A DNA stretch of 43,949 bases from Ruegeria sp. HKCCD8929 (GCF_013031405.1 NZ_WPZY01000027.1:1-43949), one strand, 5' to 3'; numbered from the stretch's first letter, positions 25,384-34,287 are shown. Numbers and translations are program-made. The notes: a model not told the origin generated them from the letters alone.

Positions 25384-26976
25384 ATGACCAAGGGATACGA
25401 TTTCATCATCATTGGCGGCGGTTCGGCAGGGTCGGTGCTGGCCGCGAGGCTTAGTGAAGTGCGCGACGTCAATGTCCTGCTGCTGGAGGCCGGCGGACGT
25501 GATCGCCACCCGTTTTTTCACCTGCCAGCGGGCTTTGCCAAGATGACGAAGGGCATCGCAAGTTGGGGCTGGTCGACGGTTCCACAGCGCCACATGAAGG
25601 ACAAGGTCTTCAACTACACGCAGGCCAAGGTGATCGGCGGCGGCTCGGCGATCAATGCCCAGATCTACACCCGTGGCAACGCTCAGGACTATGACGAATG
25701 GCGACAGCTCGGATGCGAAGGTTGGAGTTACTCCGATGTGTTGCCCTATTTCCGCAGATCCGAAGACAACGACACGTTCAACAACGAATACCACGCCAAA
25801 GGCGGTCCCCTTGGTGTCAGCCAACCCGCCGCCCCCTTGCCGATTTGCGAAGCTTACATCGAAGCAGCGAACGAGGTCGGCATTCCCCGCATGGAGGACT
25901 GCAACGGTGAAAAGCAGGATGGCGCGGGGTTCTATCAACTCACCCAGCGGAACGCGCGGCGTTCGTCGGCGGCAATGGCGTTTCTTGCGCCAAACAGGGG
26001 GCGCCCGAACCTGACCGTCCGCACCGACGCGCACGTGCGCCGCATCCTTGTCGAGAGTGGGCGGGCAACCGGCGTGGAACTGCTCGACGGGTCCCGTATT
26101 TCGGCTGATCGAGAGGTCGTTCTCTCATCGGGGGCGATAGGTTCACCCCGACTTCTGCAACTCTCCGGTATCGGTCCTGCGGATGAACTTCGGAGGCTTG
26201 GAATAGACGTGGTTTTGGATCAGCCGAACGTCGGGGCCAATCTGCAGGATCATCTGGACCTTTACGCAATCTGCGAAGTGACCGGCCCCCATACCTATGA
26301 CCGCTTTGCCAAACCGCATCTGTCGGCGATTGCCGGGCTGCAATACCTGTTCACTCGGAAGGGTCCCGTGGCGTCCAGCCTCTTTGAAACCGGGGGGTTC
26401 TGGTATGCCGACCCGGACGCGCGTTCGCCGGACATCCAGATGCATCTGGGTCTGGGCACGGGTATCGAGGCCGGGGTTGCCGCGATGCCCAATGGTGGGG
26501 TGACGCTGAATGCCTGCTTTTTGCGGCCCCGGTCACGGGGCAGAGTTCGGTTGCGCTCAGCCAATCCGGACGACATGCCACTGATCGATCCGAATTACCT
26601 TGCCGATCCCTATGATCGCGAGATGTCAATCCGTGGCCTCAAGCTTGTCCAGAACATCCTCGCGCAGGATGCCTTGAAACCCTACATTCTGGCTGAACGG
26701 CTTCCCGGGCCGGACATTCGGACCGACGAGGACTATTTCAACTTCATCTGCGCGCACTCGAAAACCTCGCACCACTGCGCGGGAACCTGTCGTATGGGGG
26801 TGGATGAAGGTGCGGTTCTTGACCCGCGTCTGAGGTTCAACGGGGTTGACGGCCTGCGCGTGGCGGATGCCTCGATCATGCCCACAGTCAACTCTTCGAA
26901 CACGAATGCCCCGTCAATCATGATCGGTGAGAAGGCTGCCGACATGATCAAACAAGATCAGGAGCTTTACCAATGA
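25384..26976 (+). CDS. GMC oxidoreductase (choline dehydrogenase/sorbose dehydrogenase-like)
   Basis: 530 aa. FAD site GGGSAG (11-16), the early GMC signature in GGGSAINAQIYTRG, the second signature in SSGAIGSPRLLQLSGIG, and the active-site region HHCAGTCRMG followed by VNSSNTNAPSIMIGEKAA. It belongs to the alcohol-dehydrogenase branch (BetA/AlkJ/sorbose dehydrogenase-like), clearly different from the first GMC protein of the cluster. It oxidises a primary alcohol to an aldehyde and could supply the cluster's aldehyde dehydrogenase (inference). It has no signal peptide. It starts 9 nt after the SDR stop and overlaps the Dabb gene by 4 nt. Confidence 0.93.
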   Translation: MTKGYDFIIIGGGSAGSVLAARLSEVRDVNVLLLEAGGRDRHPFFHLPAGFAKMTKGIASWGWSTVPQRHMKDKVFNYTQAKVIGGGSAINAQIYTRGNAQDYDEWRQLGCEGWSYSDVLPYFRRSEDNDTFNNEYHAKGGPLGVSQPAAPLPICEAYIEAANEVGIPRMEDCNGEKQDGAGFYQLTQRNARRSSAAMAFLAPNRGRPNLTVRTDAHVRRILVESGRATGVELLDGSRISADREVVLSSGAIGSPRLLQLSGIGPADELRRLGIDVVLDQPNVGANLQDHLDLYAICEVTGPHTYDRFAKPHLSAIAGLQYLFTRKGPVASSLFETGGFWYADPDARSPDIQMHLGLGTGIEAGVAAMPNGGVTLNACFLRPRSRGRVRLRSANPDDMPLIDPNYLADPYDREMSIRGLKLVQNILAQDALKPYILAERLPGPDIRTDEDYFNFICAHSKTSHHCAGTCRMGVDEGAVLDPRLRFNGVDGLRVADASIMPTVNSSNTNAPSIMIGEKAADMIKQDQELYQ

Positions 26977-27281
26977 TCCGCCATATCGTCCTGACCCGGT
27001 TCGCCACTGAAACCTCTGAACAGACGATCGCGGACATCTATTCCGGGCTGGCCCGCGTCGCCGAAACCTTGCCTGGCGCGCGCAACTTTGTTGGCGGACG
27101 CTCGGAAAGCCCAGAACAGATTGAGCGCGGATATATGCATGGCTTCACCATCGACTTTGATGGTTGGGACGCGGTGCAGGCCTATGCCGATAACGAAGAA
27201 CACAAGGCGCTCGGCGGTCAGATCGTTGCCAATGCACAAGGTGGGCTGGACGGTGTTCTGGTCCTCGATATCGAAACGTGA
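26973..27281 (+). CDS. Dabb (stress-responsive alpha/beta-barrel) domain protein
   Basis: 102 aa, a single Dabb domain: N-terminal strand MIRHIVLTRF, a helix ending in LPGARNF, then HGFTIDFDGWDAVQAYADNEEHKAL with the conserved Y-x-x-N/H-x-x-H segment. Dimeric Dabb domains are small ferredoxin-like folds used as cyclases, isomerases or helpers. It is coupled by ATGA to the second GMC gene and lies 10 nt before the DUF993 gene. It is a good candidate for an isomerase or dehydratase in the pathway, but the reaction is unknown. Confidence 0.88.
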   Translation: MIRHIVLTRFATETSEQTIADIYSGLARVAETLPGARNFVGGRSESPEQIERGYMHGFTIDFDGWDAVQAYADNEEHKALGGQIVANAQGGLDGVLVLDIET

Positions 27282-27291
27282 GAGCTGAGAC

Positions 27292-28452
27292 ATGCTGAAC
27301 CTACCCACCGAAGACGGCCAAATCGCCCCTTATGTGCTTGTTGGCGATCCGCTGATCCCAAGGGCGCCAAAGGTACCGCTGACCCGCACCGCCTTCGCGG
27401 CGGCGCATGTGGTGTCGGACCCGTTAAGAGAGCGAAACCCGTGGGACACCCGACCTGCCGTGGACTGGGATGCCACGCTGGCATTTCGCCATGGCCTCTG
27501 GGATCAGGGCCTGGGTCTGGCCGAGGCCATGGATACCGCTCAACGCGGCATGGGTGTCGACTGGGCCACGGCGCTGGAACTTATCCAGCGCACGATGGCC
27601 GCGGCCAAGGCCCACCCCATGCGGCCTCGCGTGGCCTGCGGCGCGGGCACCGATCACAAGCCACTTGAGACGCTTACGTCCGCAGACGCCATCCGCGCGG
27701 CCTATCAGGACCAAGCCGAGGCGATCGAGACGGCGGGTGGCCAGTTGATCCTCATGGCCTCGCGCGCATTTCCGGCCATCAACGCCGCGCCGGATATCTA
27801 TCACGCGGTCTATCGTGCGCTCATCGACCAGGCCGCTGAGCCGGTCATCCTGCACTGGCTGGGTGACATGTTCGATCCAGCTTTGTCCGGCTATTGGGGA
27901 CACTCTGACGTAGCGGATGCCAGCAACTTCGTCCTCGACCTGATCGCCGAGAACCCAGCCAAAGTGGACGGGATCAAGATCTCTCTTCTCGATCAGGCTC
28001 ATGAGGAAGACTTCCGCGCCCGCCTGCCGGATGGCGTTCGGCTCTACACGGGCGACGATTTCAACTATGCCGATCTGATCGCCGGGGACGAAAGCCACTT
28101 TTCGCATGCGCTTCTGGGTATCTTCGCAGCCATTGCCCCCGCAGCATCACAGGCGCTGGAGGCCTTGGCGCAGGACGACTTGCCCGGGTTTCATTCGCTG
28201 CTGGCGCCGACAGTGCCCCTGAGCCGGGAAATATTCAAAGCGCCGACCCGGTTCTACAAGGCGGGTATCGCTTTCCTGTCCTGGCTCAACGGGTATCAGT
28301 CCCATTTCGTCATGCCCGGAGGTTTTCAGTCCAGCCGGGACATCACCCACTATGCCAACGTCTTCCGCCTCGCGGATCAGGCACGTCTTCTGTCCAACCC
28401 CGATCTCGCGGTGACCCGTATGAAGGCGTTGCTGTCTCTGCACGGCATCTGA
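27292..28452 (+). CDS. DUF993 family protein (dihydrodipicolinate synthase-like aldolase)
   Basis: 386 aa. It is recognised as DUF993 by overall pattern: the N-terminal FAAAHVV segment, GTDHKPLETLT, then DIYHAVYRALIDQAAEPVILHWLGDMFDPAL, and GIKISLLD, the last carrying the Lys expected on strand 6 of a DapA-like TIM barrel. By analogy with N-acetylneuraminate lyase/DapA enzymes, it probably forms a Schiff base and makes or breaks a C-C bond in a keto-acid or keto-sugar. No member is assigned a well-established function as far as I know. It is the last enzyme gene before the regulator. Confidence 0.85.
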   Translation: MLNLPTEDGQIAPYVLVGDPLIPRAPKVPLTRTAFAAAHVVSDPLRERNPWDTRPAVDWDATLAFRHGLWDQGLGLAEAMDTAQRGMGVDWATALELIQRTMAAAKAHPMRPRVACGAGTDHKPLETLTSADAIRAAYQDQAEAIETAGGQLILMASRAFPAINAAPDIYHAVYRALIDQAAEPVILHWLGDMFDPALSGYWGHSDVADASNFVLDLIAENPAKVDGIKISLLDQAHEEDFRARLPDGVRLYTGDDFNYADLIAGDESHFSHALLGIFAAIAPAASQALEALAQDDLPGFHSLLAPTVPLSREIFKAPTRFYKAGIAFLSWLNGYQSHFVMPGGFQSSRDITHYANVFRLADQARLLSNPDLAVTRMKALLSLHGI

Positions 28453-28465
28453 TACGGGCACGCCC

Positions 28466-29476
28466 ATGGATCGCAGACCAACGATAAAGGATGTGGCGAA
28501 AGAGGCCGGGGTGTCCAAATCCACCGTCAGCCTCGTGCTGCAGCGCAGCCCGTTGGTTAAGGAAAAGACCCGACAGCAGGTGCGCGAAGCAATGGCGCGC
28601 ATTGGCTACGTCTATAATCGCGCGGCGGCTCAGATGCGGACCGCCAATGTCGGTCTGATCGGTCTGGTTATCAACGATTTACGAAATCCGTTTTTCACCG
28701 AATTCGCGACGTCACTCCAAATGGCGCTCGCGGGCAGGGGATATGCCACCGTTGTTGCCAACACCGACGAGGATCCCGCTATCCAGGCGCAGGTTGTCGG
28801 TGCCATGATCGAGCACGGGGTTTCCGGGCTCATCGTCTCGCCGGCCTACGGAGAGGTATCCGACGCCTTCGATACAATCGAACGTGCCGGTATTCCCGCC
28901 ATGCAGGTTTTGCGCAAGGTGGATGCGCGAACCGATCGCTTTCCGTTTGCCGCGCCGGACTATCTTGAGGGCAGCCGCATCGCCACGCGTCACCTGCTGG
29001 ACCAAGGCGCGCAGAAGATTGCATTCGTCGGCGGCCTTGAGGGACGCGATGTCACGCGCGAGCGCATGGCGGGCTACATCGAAGCGCTTGACGCCACGTC
29101 GATGCAACCGCTTCTTCTGACCGGTAAAGCCAGCCGTTCTTTCGGGCGTGAAGCCGCCGTCCGGCTCGCCAAGGAATATCCCGACTGCGATGCCGCGCTT
29201 TGTTTTAACGACCTTGTCGCGCTTGGGCTTCTTGCGGGTTGCCACGAACTGCAGCGCTCCGTCGGCAAGGATTTCAGAGTTGTGGGATTTGATGACATCG
29301 AAGAGGCCTCACATTCCTGGCCTTCATTGACTTCGGTTCATTGTGACGTGGCGGGTTTCGGGCAGGGGGTTGCACAGACCATACTGACCTGGCTGGAAGA
29401 CGGGAGCATTCCCGAAAAAACACGTCGCACGGCGGTCGCACTCAGAGTTCGCGGATCAAGCGCAGATGGCGATTGA
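28466..29476 (+). CDS. LacI/GalR-family transcriptional regulator
   Basis: 336 aa. The N-terminal helix-turn-helix is TIKDVAKEAGVSKSTVSLVLQ-like (residues 5-25), followed by the hinge and a periplasmic-binding-like effector domain (VGLIGLVINDLRNPFFTE and onwards). It is encoded in the same direction 13 nt after DUF993 and closes the cluster. The likely targets are the two LacI-type operators at 13937-13972, so the regulator would control its own transcript. The effector is probably the imported sugar or an early intermediate (inference). Confidence 0.94.
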   Translation: MDRRPTIKDVAKEAGVSKSTVSLVLQRSPLVKEKTRQQVREAMARIGYVYNRAAAQMRTANVGLIGLVINDLRNPFFTEFATSLQMALAGRGYATVVANTDEDPAIQAQVVGAMIEHGVSGLIVSPAYGEVSDAFDTIERAGIPAMQVLRKVDARTDRFPFAAPDYLEGSRIATRHLLDQGAQKIAFVGGLEGRDVTRERMAGYIEALDATSMQPLLLTGKASRSFGREAAVRLAKEYPDCDAALCFNDLVALGLLAGCHELQRSVGKDFRVVGFDDIEEASHSWPSLTSVHCDVAGFGQGVAQTILTWLEDGSIPEKTRRTAVALRVRGSSADGD

Positions 29477-29847
29477 TCACTGACCGGTCAGACGGCAGTC
29501 CTTGAGGGCAATGACGACACACTTTTGAACCAGTGGTTTCGGGAGGAAAAGGTTGAGCCCGAATGCCCGATCACGGTGGTCAGCCTGAAAACCGGCAAGA
29601 TCGAGCGTCGGCTGGATCTGGAAGGCGAGGTCATGAACAAGATGTTGCGGCCCGTTGGCGCTCCGGCCAGAAACTTCCGATTCAAAGCCGTCTGTTGTGA
29701 TGGTCTCCTGAGGGTTTGGTCGATCAATACAGGCGTCCCGGGAATCGGGTCCCTGCCTACTGGCAATTGCCGCGAGGCAGATGGAGGAAATTAGACCTTG
29801 CTTGTCCTGTCTGCGCTCCGATATTCCCGAAGAAACCCAAGGAAGTC
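29477..29847 (+). other. Spacer with a possible gene remnant
   Basis: The frame open from the LacI stop to 29794 reads plausibly at first (QTAVLEGNDD, then ITVVSLKTGKIERRLDLEG), like the last strands of a beta-propeller-type protein, then becomes unconvincing. There is no start with a ribosome-binding site. It may be the tail of a truncated gene at the right edge of the catabolic cluster. A perfect 12-bp palindrome CTGACCGGTCAG lies at 29480-29491. The modABC promoter should be near 29750-29840 but I cannot pick one. Confidence 0.3.
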
Positions 29848-30639
29848 ATGGATGTGGTCATGATCCTGTCCAGCGCCCAACGATTTTGTGCCATGGCCGT
29901 TGTCCTGGGCGCCATACTGCTTGCCCCCGCCTTGGTCCGGGCCGAGACACTGACGGTGTTTGCTGCCGCCAGTCTCAAGACCGCCCTGGACCGGGTCGCC
30001 GCCGATTACCAAGCGGAGACCGGTCAATCCGTGACGCTGTCCTACGCCGGTTCCCCGATCCTGTCGCGGCAGATCCAACTTGGCGCGCCCGCGGATGTGT
30101 TTGTCTCGGCCAACTCAAAATGGATGGATGTGCTGGAAACCGGTGGCCAGATCGACGCCACCACACGTGTGGATTTGCTTGGCAACAGCCTGGTGCTGGT
30201 TGGGTCTGAGGACGCAGGCCAGATGGCTGAGATCGGGTCGGAGTTCAATCTGATCGGGCGGCTCAAGGGTGGTTATCTGGCCATGGCCATGGTTGATGCG
30301 GTGCCCGCTGGGCTCTACGGCAAGGCGGCTTTGCAGCACCTCGGCCTGTGGGAATGCGTCTCGGACAAAGTCGCGCAGGCCGACAATGTAAGGGCGGCAC
30401 TAGCTCTGGTCGCGACTGGAGCCGCGCCGCTGGGGATAGTCTACGCCACCGATGCACTGGCCGAGGAGCGCGTTCAGATCGTGGCCCATATCCCCGAAAC
30501 GGCGCATCCGCCCATCGTTTACCCGGCAGCCGTCACCCAGCGTGGCGGCACGGAGGCGCGTGAATTTCTGACCTATCTGCAAGGCGATACGGTGCAGCGG
30601 ATATTTGCGGAGCAGGGATTTACCCTGCCCGGTGAGTAG
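29848..30639 (+). CDS. modA: Molybdate ABC transporter substrate-binding protein
   Basis: 263 aa. Signal peptide to about residue 27 (AILLAPALVRA), then the ModA hallmark LTVFAAASLKTALD and SYAGSPILSRQI, which form the oxyanion pocket, and the later NVRAALALV. It captures molybdate or tungstate in the periplasm. ATG 29848 sits just behind AAGGAAG; ATG 29860 is an alternative. Its stop overlaps the modB start by 8 nt. Confidence 0.93.
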   Translation: MDVVMILSSAQRFCAMAVVLGAILLAPALVRAETLTVFAAASLKTALDRVAADYQAETGQSVTLSYAGSPILSRQIQLGAPADVFVSANSKWMDVLETGGQIDATTRVDLLGNSLVLVGSEDAGQMAEIGSEFNLIGRLKGGYLAMAMVDAVPAGLYGKAALQHLGLWECVSDKVAQADNVRAALALVATGAAPLGIVYATDALAEERVQIVAHIPETAHPPIVYPAAVTQRGGTEAREFLTYLQGDTVQRIFAEQGFTLPGE

Positions 30640-31336
30640 GCGCGTGGACTGGCTGAGCCCGCAAGAGTGGAGCGCGCTTGCCCTGTCGCTGCAGGTGTCG
30701 TTCTGGGCCACTCTGGTCTCGCTGCCGCTGGGGGTTCTGGCCGCCTATGCGCTGGCCCGCTGGCGGTTTCCGGGGCGGCAGATTCTGAACGGGCTGGTGC
30801 ATCTGCCGCTCATCATGCCGCCGGTGGTGACCGGATATCTGCTGCTGTTGACTTTCGGCACGCAAGGACCTGTAGGCGGGTTGCTGGAACAGATGGGCAT
30901 CGTGTTCGCTTTTCGCTGGACCGGAGCCGCGTTGGCTGCCGGTGTCATGGCCTTTCCGCTCATGGTCCGCGCCATCCGGCTGTCGATCGAGGCGGTTGAC
31001 CCCAAACTGGAACAGGCGGGTGCCACGCTGGGCGCGTCACGCGGCTGGGTGTTTCTGACCGTGACCCTGCCGATGATCCTGCCGGGCGTGATCGCGGGGG
31101 CCATCCTTGCCTTTGCCAAGGCGATGGGAGAGTTCGGGGCCACGATCACCTTTGTCTCCAACATCCCCGGTCAGACCCAGACGCTGCCCTCGGCGGTCTA
31201 CGCGTTCCTGCAGGTGCCGGGCGGTGAAGGGTCGGCGATGCGGCTGGTGGTGATCTCGATCGTCGTAGCGCTGGGCGCTCTCTTGCTGTCGGAACATGTG
31301 GGCCGCCGCGCCGCGGCCAGGGTGGCCGGGACATGA
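30632..31336 (+). CDS. modB: Molybdate ABC transporter permease
   Basis: 234 aa with five or six membrane helices. The ModB hallmarks are LPLIMPPVVTGYLLL and the EAA loop EQAGATLGASRGWVF, followed by ILAFAKAMGEFGATITF. I chose GTG 30632 (overlapping the modA stop); GTG 30644 is possible. It forms the homodimeric channel of the molybdate importer. The modC start overlaps its stop. Confidence 0.93.
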   Translation: MSRRVDWLSPQEWSALALSLQVSFWATLVSLPLGVLAAYALARWRFPGRQILNGLVHLPLIMPPVVTGYLLLLTFGTQGPVGGLLEQMGIVFAFRWTGAALAAGVMAFPLMVRAIRLSIEAVDPKLEQAGATLGASRGWVFLTVTLPMILPGVIAGAILAFAKAMGEFGATITFVSNIPGQTQTLPSAVYAFLQVPGGEGSAMRLVVISIVVALGALLLSEHVGRRAAARVAGT

Positions 31337-32436
31337 GCCTGTCTGTGCGCCTGACCCACCGCCTCGGCGGGCTCGCCCTCGATACGGCGTTCGACGCGCC
31401 GCCGGGGGTGACGGTGCTGTTCGGGCGCTCGGGCTCGGGCAAGACCACGATCATCAACGCAGTGGCCGGGTTGCTGCGGCCGCAGGCGGGGCGGGTGGCG
31501 ATTGACGACCGGGTTCTGTTCGATATCGCCCAGGGGCTGTGGCTGCCGCCGCATCGGCGCAGGCTGGGTTACATCTTTCAGGAGGGGCGCCTGTTCCCGC
31601 ATCTAACGGTGCGGCAGAACCTGGCCTATGGTCGCTGGTTCGCGCCCCGCAATGCGCAGCGCGAGAGCGTGGATAAGGTGGTCGAGATGCTGGGTATCGG
31701 CCATCTGCTGACCCGCAGGCCGGCAATGCTGTCGGGCGGCGAGAAACAGCGTGTCGCCATTGGCCGCGCCTTGCTGGCCAGCCCGCGCCTGATCCTCGCC
31801 GATGAACCATTGGCGGCGCTGGACGAGGCGCGCAAGGCCGAGATCCTTCCCTATTTCGAACGGCTTAGGGACGAGGTCTCCGTCCCGATCCTCTACGTCA
31901 CCCACTCCGCCGCCGAAGTGGCGCGGCTGGCGACCTCGGTCGTGGCGTTGCAGGATGGCAAAGTGGCCGGCCATGGCCCGGCAGCCGAGGTGCTGGCCGA
32001 TCCCGCCGTGGCGCCCGCCGGGGTCCGCGCAGTTGGTGCGATCCTGCAGGCGCGGGTCAGGGCGCATCACGCCGATGGGCTAACCGAGCTCGACGCCGGG
32101 GGCGACAGGCTGTTCCTGCCGCGCATATCGCATCCGGAGGGTGAAGAACTGCGTGTTCGGATCGCAGCGCAGGAGGTGATCCTGTCCAACCGCAAACCCG
32201 AGGGGCTGTCGGCGCTGAACGTCCTGCAAGGCACCGTGGCCGGGCTGCGCGCCGGTGAGGGGCCGGGGGCCATTGTCTCGGTCCGTACCCGCGCGGGCAT
32301 GGTGCTGGCGCGCGTCACCCGCCGTTCGGCGGATGCGCTGGGGCTGGTTGAGGGGGCGGAATGCTATGCCGTCGTCAAGACCGTGGCCATCGCGCCAGAA
32401 GATGTAGGCGGGCGGATTGCCGGCCAGGAGGGGTAA
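31333..32436 (+). CDS. modC: Molybdate ABC transporter ATPase
   Basis: 367 aa. Walker A GRSGSGKT (31-38), Q-loop IFQEGRLFP, signature LSGGEKQR (133-140), Walker B LILADEP and H-loop VTHSAAE. The C-terminal ~75 residues form a TOBE (molybdate-binding) domain, as in ModC of other proteobacteria. Order modA-modB-modC with overlapping stops and starts. It converges with hemF, only 32 bp apart, and no terminator is evident between them. Confidence 0.94.
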   Translation: MSLSVRLTHRLGGLALDTAFDAPPGVTVLFGRSGSGKTTIINAVAGLLRPQAGRVAIDDRVLFDIAQGLWLPPHRRRLGYIFQEGRLFPHLTVRQNLAYGRWFAPRNAQRESVDKVVEMLGIGHLLTRRPAMLSGGEKQRVAIGRALLASPRLILADEPLAALDEARKAEILPYFERLRDEVSVPILYVTHSAAEVARLATSVVALQDGKVAGHGPAAEVLADPAVAPAGVRAVGAILQARVRAHHADGLTELDAGGDRLFLPRISHPEGEELRVRIAAQEVILSNRKPEGLSALNVLQGTVAGLRAGEGPGAIVSVRTRAGMVLARVTRRSADALGLVEGAECYAVVKTVAIAPEDVGGRIAGQEG

Positions 32437-32468
32437 AACCCTCTGCTGCAAGGACCCAAACTGCCCGG

Positions 32469-33362
32469 TCAGACCCACTTGGCCAAGGGAGGCAGGCTCA
32501 TCAGTACCGCATCAGGGTCATGGCCGGTTTCCAGCCCGAACTTGGTGCCCCGGTCGTAAACGAGGTTGTACTCCGCGTAGAGCCCGCGATGGACAAGCTG
32601 AGTGTCCTTGTCGGCCTCGGTGAAGGGCTGGACGCGGCGTTTCTCGACCAGCGGCAGGAACGCGGGCAGGAAGGCGCGGCCAATGTCCTGGGTCAGCGCG
32701 AAATCCGTCTGCCAGTCGCCGGTGCAATAGTCGTCCATGAAGATGCCGCCCACACCCCGGGCACGCTTGCGGTGGGGGATGTAGAAATACTCGTCTGCCC
32801 AATCCTTCAGGCGGGGGTAATGGCCGGGGCCGTGCGGGTCGAGATGGCGTTTCTGCTGATCATGGAAATGCGTCGTGTCCTCGTCATATTCGATGCAGGG
32901 ATTGAGGTCTGAGCCGCCGCCGAACCACCAGGCATGTGGCGTCCAGAACATGCGCGTGTTCATGTGGACTGCGGGCACATGCGGGTTGCGCATATGGGCG
33001 ACCAGAGAGATGCCGCTGGCCCAGAAGCGGGGATCGTCCTTCATGCCGGGAATGCCTTTGCGCGCGGCCATGGCCTGCTGCGCCCGTTCACCGAGCTGGC
33101 CGTAGACGGTCGAGACATTGACGCCGACCTTCTCGAACACGCGGCCCCCGCGCATGACCGACATCAGTCCGCCGCCCGTATCCGATCCGTCGTCCGATTG
33201 GCGTTTGGTCTCGGTCACCTCGAACCGTCCTGGTTCGGCTTCGGCGAAGGGTCCCTGATCGTGGCTGTCCTCAAGCGCTTCGAACGCGGTGGTGATCTCG
33301 TCACGCAGTTGGCGGAACCAGGCGGCGGCGGTGGCTTTTTCGGCGGCGAGCGAGTTGGTCAT
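32469..33362 (-). CDS. hemF: Oxygen-dependent coproporphyrinogen-III oxidase
   Basis: 297 aa. It converts coproporphyrinogen III to protoporphyrinogen IX using O2, a late step of heme and (bacterio)chlorophyll synthesis. HemF signatures are present: VHMNTRMFW with the catalytic His/Asn/Arg region, WWFGGGSDLNP, GGIFMDDY, and the Glu/Arg pairs of the active site. ATG 33362 is preferred because AAGGA lies ~8 nt upstream; the in-frame upstream extension is not conserved-looking. The gene is read from the minus strand after the SDR at 33450. Confidence 0.96.
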   Translation of the reverse strand: MTNSLAAEKATAAAWFRQLRDEITTAFEALEDSHDQGPFAEAEPGRFEVTETKRQSDDGSDTGGGLMSVMRGGRVFEKVGVNVSTVYGQLGERAQQAMAARKGIPGMKDDPRFWASGISLVAHMRNPHVPAVHMNTRMFWTPHAWWFGGGSDLNPCIEYDEDTTHFHDQQKRHLDPHGPGHYPRLKDWADEYFYIPHRKRARGVGGIFMDDYCTGDWQTDFALTQDIGRAFLPAFLPLVEKRRVQPFTEADKDTQLVHRGLYAEYNLVYDRGTKFGLETGHDPDAVLMSLPPLAKWV

Positions 33363-33409
33363 GGCGGGTCCTTGATGGCGCGCATGTGGCGAGGTCCCCC
33401 TCACCCTGG

Positions 33410-33432
33410 CCCTCTCCCCCGGGGGGAGAGGG
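33410..33432. repeat. Perfect GC-rich palindrome between hemF and the SDR gene
   Basis: CCCTCTCCCCC and GGGGGAGAGGG (11-bp arms, one intervening G) with outer CACCC/GGGTG pairing. It resembles the dispersed CCCTCTCCCC...GGGGAGAGGG palindromes common in GC-rich proteobacterial intergenic regions. It probably folds as a hairpin after the SDR stop on the minus strand and could attenuate read-through into hemF. Confidence 0.6.
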
Positions 33433-33449
33433 AAGCGCGGGGTGGCAAG

Positions 33450-34250
33450 TCAGTGTGCGGGTGCGGCAACGGGGTCGAGCAGGGTGCGGCCGCCATCGAT
33501 GGTCAGAATCTGGCCGGTCATGAACCCGGCGGCGTCCGAAGCGAGGAACTGGGCGGTGTCGGTCAGTTCGGTCGGTGCGGCGATACGTGCCAGCGGCGTG
33601 TGGTTTTCGATATCTTCGCGGAAATCGCGGTTTTCTTTCAGCGTGGAACGCAGCGAGGCGCTCATCACTGAGCCCAACGCGATGGCGTTGACGCGGATGC
33701 GGTTGGGGGCCAGCGCCACCGCCATTGAGCGGGTCAGCTGATCCAGCGCGGCGGTCGAAACGGAATAGGCCATCAGATCGGGATGGGTGCGGCGCGCGGC
33801 AATGGAGGACAGGTTGATGATCGCGCCCGCCGGGCCCTCATCGTCATCGCCCGCCTGCTTGATCATCCGCTTGGCGACCACCTGGCTGAGGCGTAGCGCG
33901 GGCATCAGGTTCTGGTTCAGCAGCGTCTTGACCGAGTCGTCGTCGGTATCCAGCGGATCGGACGGGATCACTTGGCGCGAGCCATTGACCAGGATATCCA
34001 CCTGATCGAACGCGTCGAGCGTGGCCGAGAGCAGATTGGCAATGGTCAGCTTCTCGCGCAGATCGCCCGCGAAATAGCGCACATTGCCTTCGTCCACCTG
34101 TTCGCCCAGCTCTTCGATCAGGCGTTTTTCGTCCATGTCCGCGAACATGACATTGGCTCCCGCCTCGGCGAACTTGCGGCCGATGGCAAGGCCGATACCA
34201 TTGGCGGCGCCGGTGATGATGGCGGTCTTGCCTGCGATGGAAAAGGACAT
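33450..34250 (-). CDS. SDR-family protein lacking the catalytic Lys
   Basis: 266 aa with an SDR Rossmann fold and cofactor motif TGAANGIG (13-20). The usual catalytic Lys in YxxxK is replaced: Tyr162 is followed by SVST, putting Thr166 where Lys belongs (checked on the DNA: TAT TCC GTT TCG ACC). The NNAG strand also reads VNGSRQV. Ser148/149 and Tyr162 remain, and the C-terminal MTGQILTIDGGRTL is typical. It may be a non-catalytic or altered SDR, or it may reduce its substrate by another route. Neighbours are the rsmC-like gene upstream and hemF downstream, all on the minus strand; a role in heme synthesis is not supported. Confidence 0.9.
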   Translation of the reverse strand: MSFSIAGKTAIITGAANGIGLAIGRKFAEAGANVMFADMDEKRLIEELGEQVDEGNVRYFAGDLREKLTIANLLSATLDAFDQVDILVNGSRQVIPSDPLDTDDDSVKTLLNQNLMPALRLSQVVAKRMIKQAGDDDEGPAGAIINLSSIAARRTHPDLMAYSVSTAALDQLTRSMAVALAPNRIRVNAIALGSVMSASLRSTLKENRDFREDIENHTPLARIAAPTELTDTAQFLASDAAGFMTGQILTIDGGRTLLDPVAAPAH

Positions 34251-34287
34251 GCGCTTCCTCCTGAGTTGCGGCGCAGGTTAGCCGGGA

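Noticed and set aside
33450..34250. SDR as a heme-pathway enzyme because it is next to hemF
   Set aside because: Only proximity on the same strand; a palindrome and ~90 bp separate them and no known heme step needs an SDR.
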